Source of the DNA: Alphaproteobacteria bacterium
GTDB lineage: Bacteria > Pseudomonadota > Alphaproteobacteria > SHVP01
Direction: 5' to 3'
NCBI GenBank assembly: GCA_040216735.1
Contig: JAVJOO010000005.1
Span: forward strand, 620,001-684,000
DNA length: 64,000 nt
Positions 62,728-64,000 of the stretch are shown here, piece after piece. Position numbers and translations under genes: made by a program. Every line of letters begins with the position of its first letter. Positions within the stretch are counted from its first letter, which is position 1. Below the pieces are notes generated by a model. The model did not search any database. It was given only the letters and a program-made list of their open reading frames with translations, and was not told the DNA's origin.

Positions 62728-64000
62728 CTACCGCCAGCCGAGGTTGCCGGGATTGAGGCGGCGATCCGGATCGAGAAGGTCTTTGATCGAGGTCAGCACG
62801 GCATAGGTTTCAGGTTCCAACGCGTCGGGCAGATTGTAGAATTTGCCGACTTGCGCGGTGACGGCGCCGAGACCGAAGAACAGGTCGCGCAGCTCTTCAC
62901 GGACGCGCATAACCACGGCCCGGGTTTCGGGGTTGGCAGCAATTCCTTCGAACTTCGCGTAGCGCTTCCGATCGAGGTAGCGCATGTGGAAATCGCCGAC
63001 CTCATCCTTCCAGTAGAACATCGGTTCCAGAAGCCAGAACTGCCCGTTGATAGAGGACAGGTAGGAATATTGGATGTCGTGGTCCGCCAATAGTTTGTCG
63101 CGCTCGGCGAAAAATCCATCGACCGCTTTGACGACGCCGAGGGCCTTCGACATCGGGAAGACGCCGTGCACCGGCACCCAGCGCTCGCCCTGCAGGCCAA
63201 GGAAGCCGCGGATGGAAAACGGCTTGGCGCGCATCGCGATCGGGATACTCGGTTCGATGTCGCGCCCGCCGTGGCTGGCGCAGGCTTGGCGGGCCGCTTC
63301 CATCGCGACGTCTGCCGCGCGTTGATCGAACCCTTCGACGGTGAGGTGGAGCGACCATTTGACGTCGTCATAGGCGTCGCGGCCGGCGGCAACGATGCGG
63401 GCGGCATCCTTCAGGCCGCGCACCAGCGAGCCCGAACCGCGCGCGATGTCGCGCAGGGTCTCCGCCCCCTCGCGCAGGCCAACCTTGGTCGCCGTCCGGT
63501 TTTTGAGCGGGTCCATCCCGAAGCTCTTGGCCGCCACTCCAAGGCGCGACACGTCGGTCATCGCCGTCGCCATATCGGCCAAGGTTTCGAACGCGAACGA
63601 ACCAAAGGCGACGCCGGCGGGAATACGTTCGATGCGTAGTGTCAGGCGCGTCTTGACGCCGAAGGTGCCGGTATCGCCCAGGAAAAGGCCCGTCAGGTCG
63701 GGACCGTAGTAACGGTAGAACGGCGACGCCGCGCGGGTAATCGCGGAGGACCCGGTATGGACGATGCGACCGTCGGCAAGCACCACTTCAAGCCCAAGGA
63801 TCGTATCCATGCTGCCCGGAATATTCTGCGAGGCCGCACCGCCGACGGTCGAATAGACGCCCGAGATCGGCCCGGTCAGAACGGTCCGTAGGCCACGCGG
63901 GCGCAACTCATCCATGACCTGTTGCCAGGTGACCGCCGGACCTAACGTGATGTAGCGGTCTTCCTCATTGACCTCGTGGATCGCGTTGAGGCGGGTTAAG
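62728..64000 (-). CDS. FAD-linked oxidase (VAO family), 5' end beyond the window
   Basis: The frame is open from 62728 to the right edge, so the N-terminus lies outside. It includes RYITLGPAVTWQQVMDEL, GVYSTVGGAASQNIPGSMDTILGLEVVLADGRIVHTGSS and GLFLGDTGTFGVKTRLTLRIERIP, the PP-loop/FAD_binding_4 motifs. A C-terminal region ends LLDPDRRLNPGNLGW, typical of 4-cresol dehydrogenase, glycolate oxidase and alkyl-DHAP synthase relatives. The substrate is unknown. It sits 5 nt upstream of the RdhA/QueG-like gene, suggesting joint function. Confidence 0.88.
   Translation of the reverse strand, partial: LTRLNAIHEVNEEDRYITLGPAVTWQQVMDELRPRGLRTVLTGPISGVYSTVGGAASQNIPGSMDTILGLEVVLADGRIVHTGSSAITRAASPFYRYYGPDLTGLFLGDTGTFGVKTRLTLRIERIPAGVAFGSFAFETLADMATAMTDVSRLGVAAKSFGMDPLKNRTATKVGLREGAETLRDIARGSGSLVRGLKDAARIVAAGRDAYDDVKWSLHLTVEGFDQRAADVAMEAARQACASHGGRDIEPSIPIAMRAKPFSIRGFLGLQGERWVPVHGVFPMSKALGVVKAVDGFFAERDKLLADHDIQYSYLSSINGQFWLLEPMFYWKDEVGDFHMRYLDRKRYAKFEGIAANPETRAVVMRVREELRDLFFGLGAVTAQVGKFYNLPDALEPETYAVLTSIKDLLDPDRRLNPGNLGWR

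Overview
The window is high-GC, gene-dense DNA of an alphaproteobacterium, most like Rhodospirillales. The clearest evidence is a block in the order rpoZ-spoT-pyrE-DUF2062-pdxJ-acpS-lepB-rnc-era / recO-parC on the minus strand, with slt, dapA, smpB, a NYN-domain gene and folK beside it. That order is typical of the class. A Mg-type HemB without the Cys cluster of zinc enzymes, a Bpt aminoacyltransferase and a TRAP transporter fit the same placement. No tRNA, rRNA, insertion sequence, integrase, phage gene or CRISPR array was recognised.

Layout. 1-7.6 kb: the end of an SDR gene, a small unknown gene, hemB, a small membrane protein, a penicillin-acylase-like Ntn hydrolase overlapping a threonine dehydratase, motB and bpt. 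7.9-11 kb: a complete TRAP transporter (dctP-dctQ-dctM). 11-33 kb: the conserved minus-strand housekeeping block, followed by folK, NYN, UDG, MFS, DUF1801, smpB, dapA and slt. Between recO and era, genes that are normally adjacent, sits about 3.8 kb of accessory DNA (14.8-18.7 kb). It holds a RelE/Xre toxin-antitoxin pair, a STAND NTPase with tandem 46-residue TPR units, and several palindromic repeats.

33-53 kb is a metabolic accessory region. It contains two tandem alpha/beta hydrolases with a second threonine-dehydratase paralogue, a DinB protein, a CPA2 antiporter, two unknown genes, a PaiB-like flavin protein, malonyl-CoA synthetase, Hsp20, an aryl-CoA-ligase/aldo-keto-reductase/GST run, a methyltransferase, an ArsC-type reductase, and a cupin/luciferase-like/carotenoid-oxygenase run. 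53-56 kb holds a lipid kinase divergent from a PlcP-like phosphoesterase and an Agt-like glycosyltransferase, separated by a short AT-rich region with PHO-box-like repeats. This looks like a phosphate-starvation lipid-remodelling locus. 56-64 kb has an SfnB/DszC-like flavoprotein divergent from a RidA protein, a heterodimeric ABC exporter with complementary degenerate motifs, a short RdhA/QueG-like Fe-S protein, and an FAD-linked oxidase that runs off the end.

The two places most worth attention are the STAND/toxin-antitoxin insertion between era and recO, and the regulatory region of the PlcP/Agt/lipid-kinase locus. All functions are assigned by reading motifs by eye; no database search was run.
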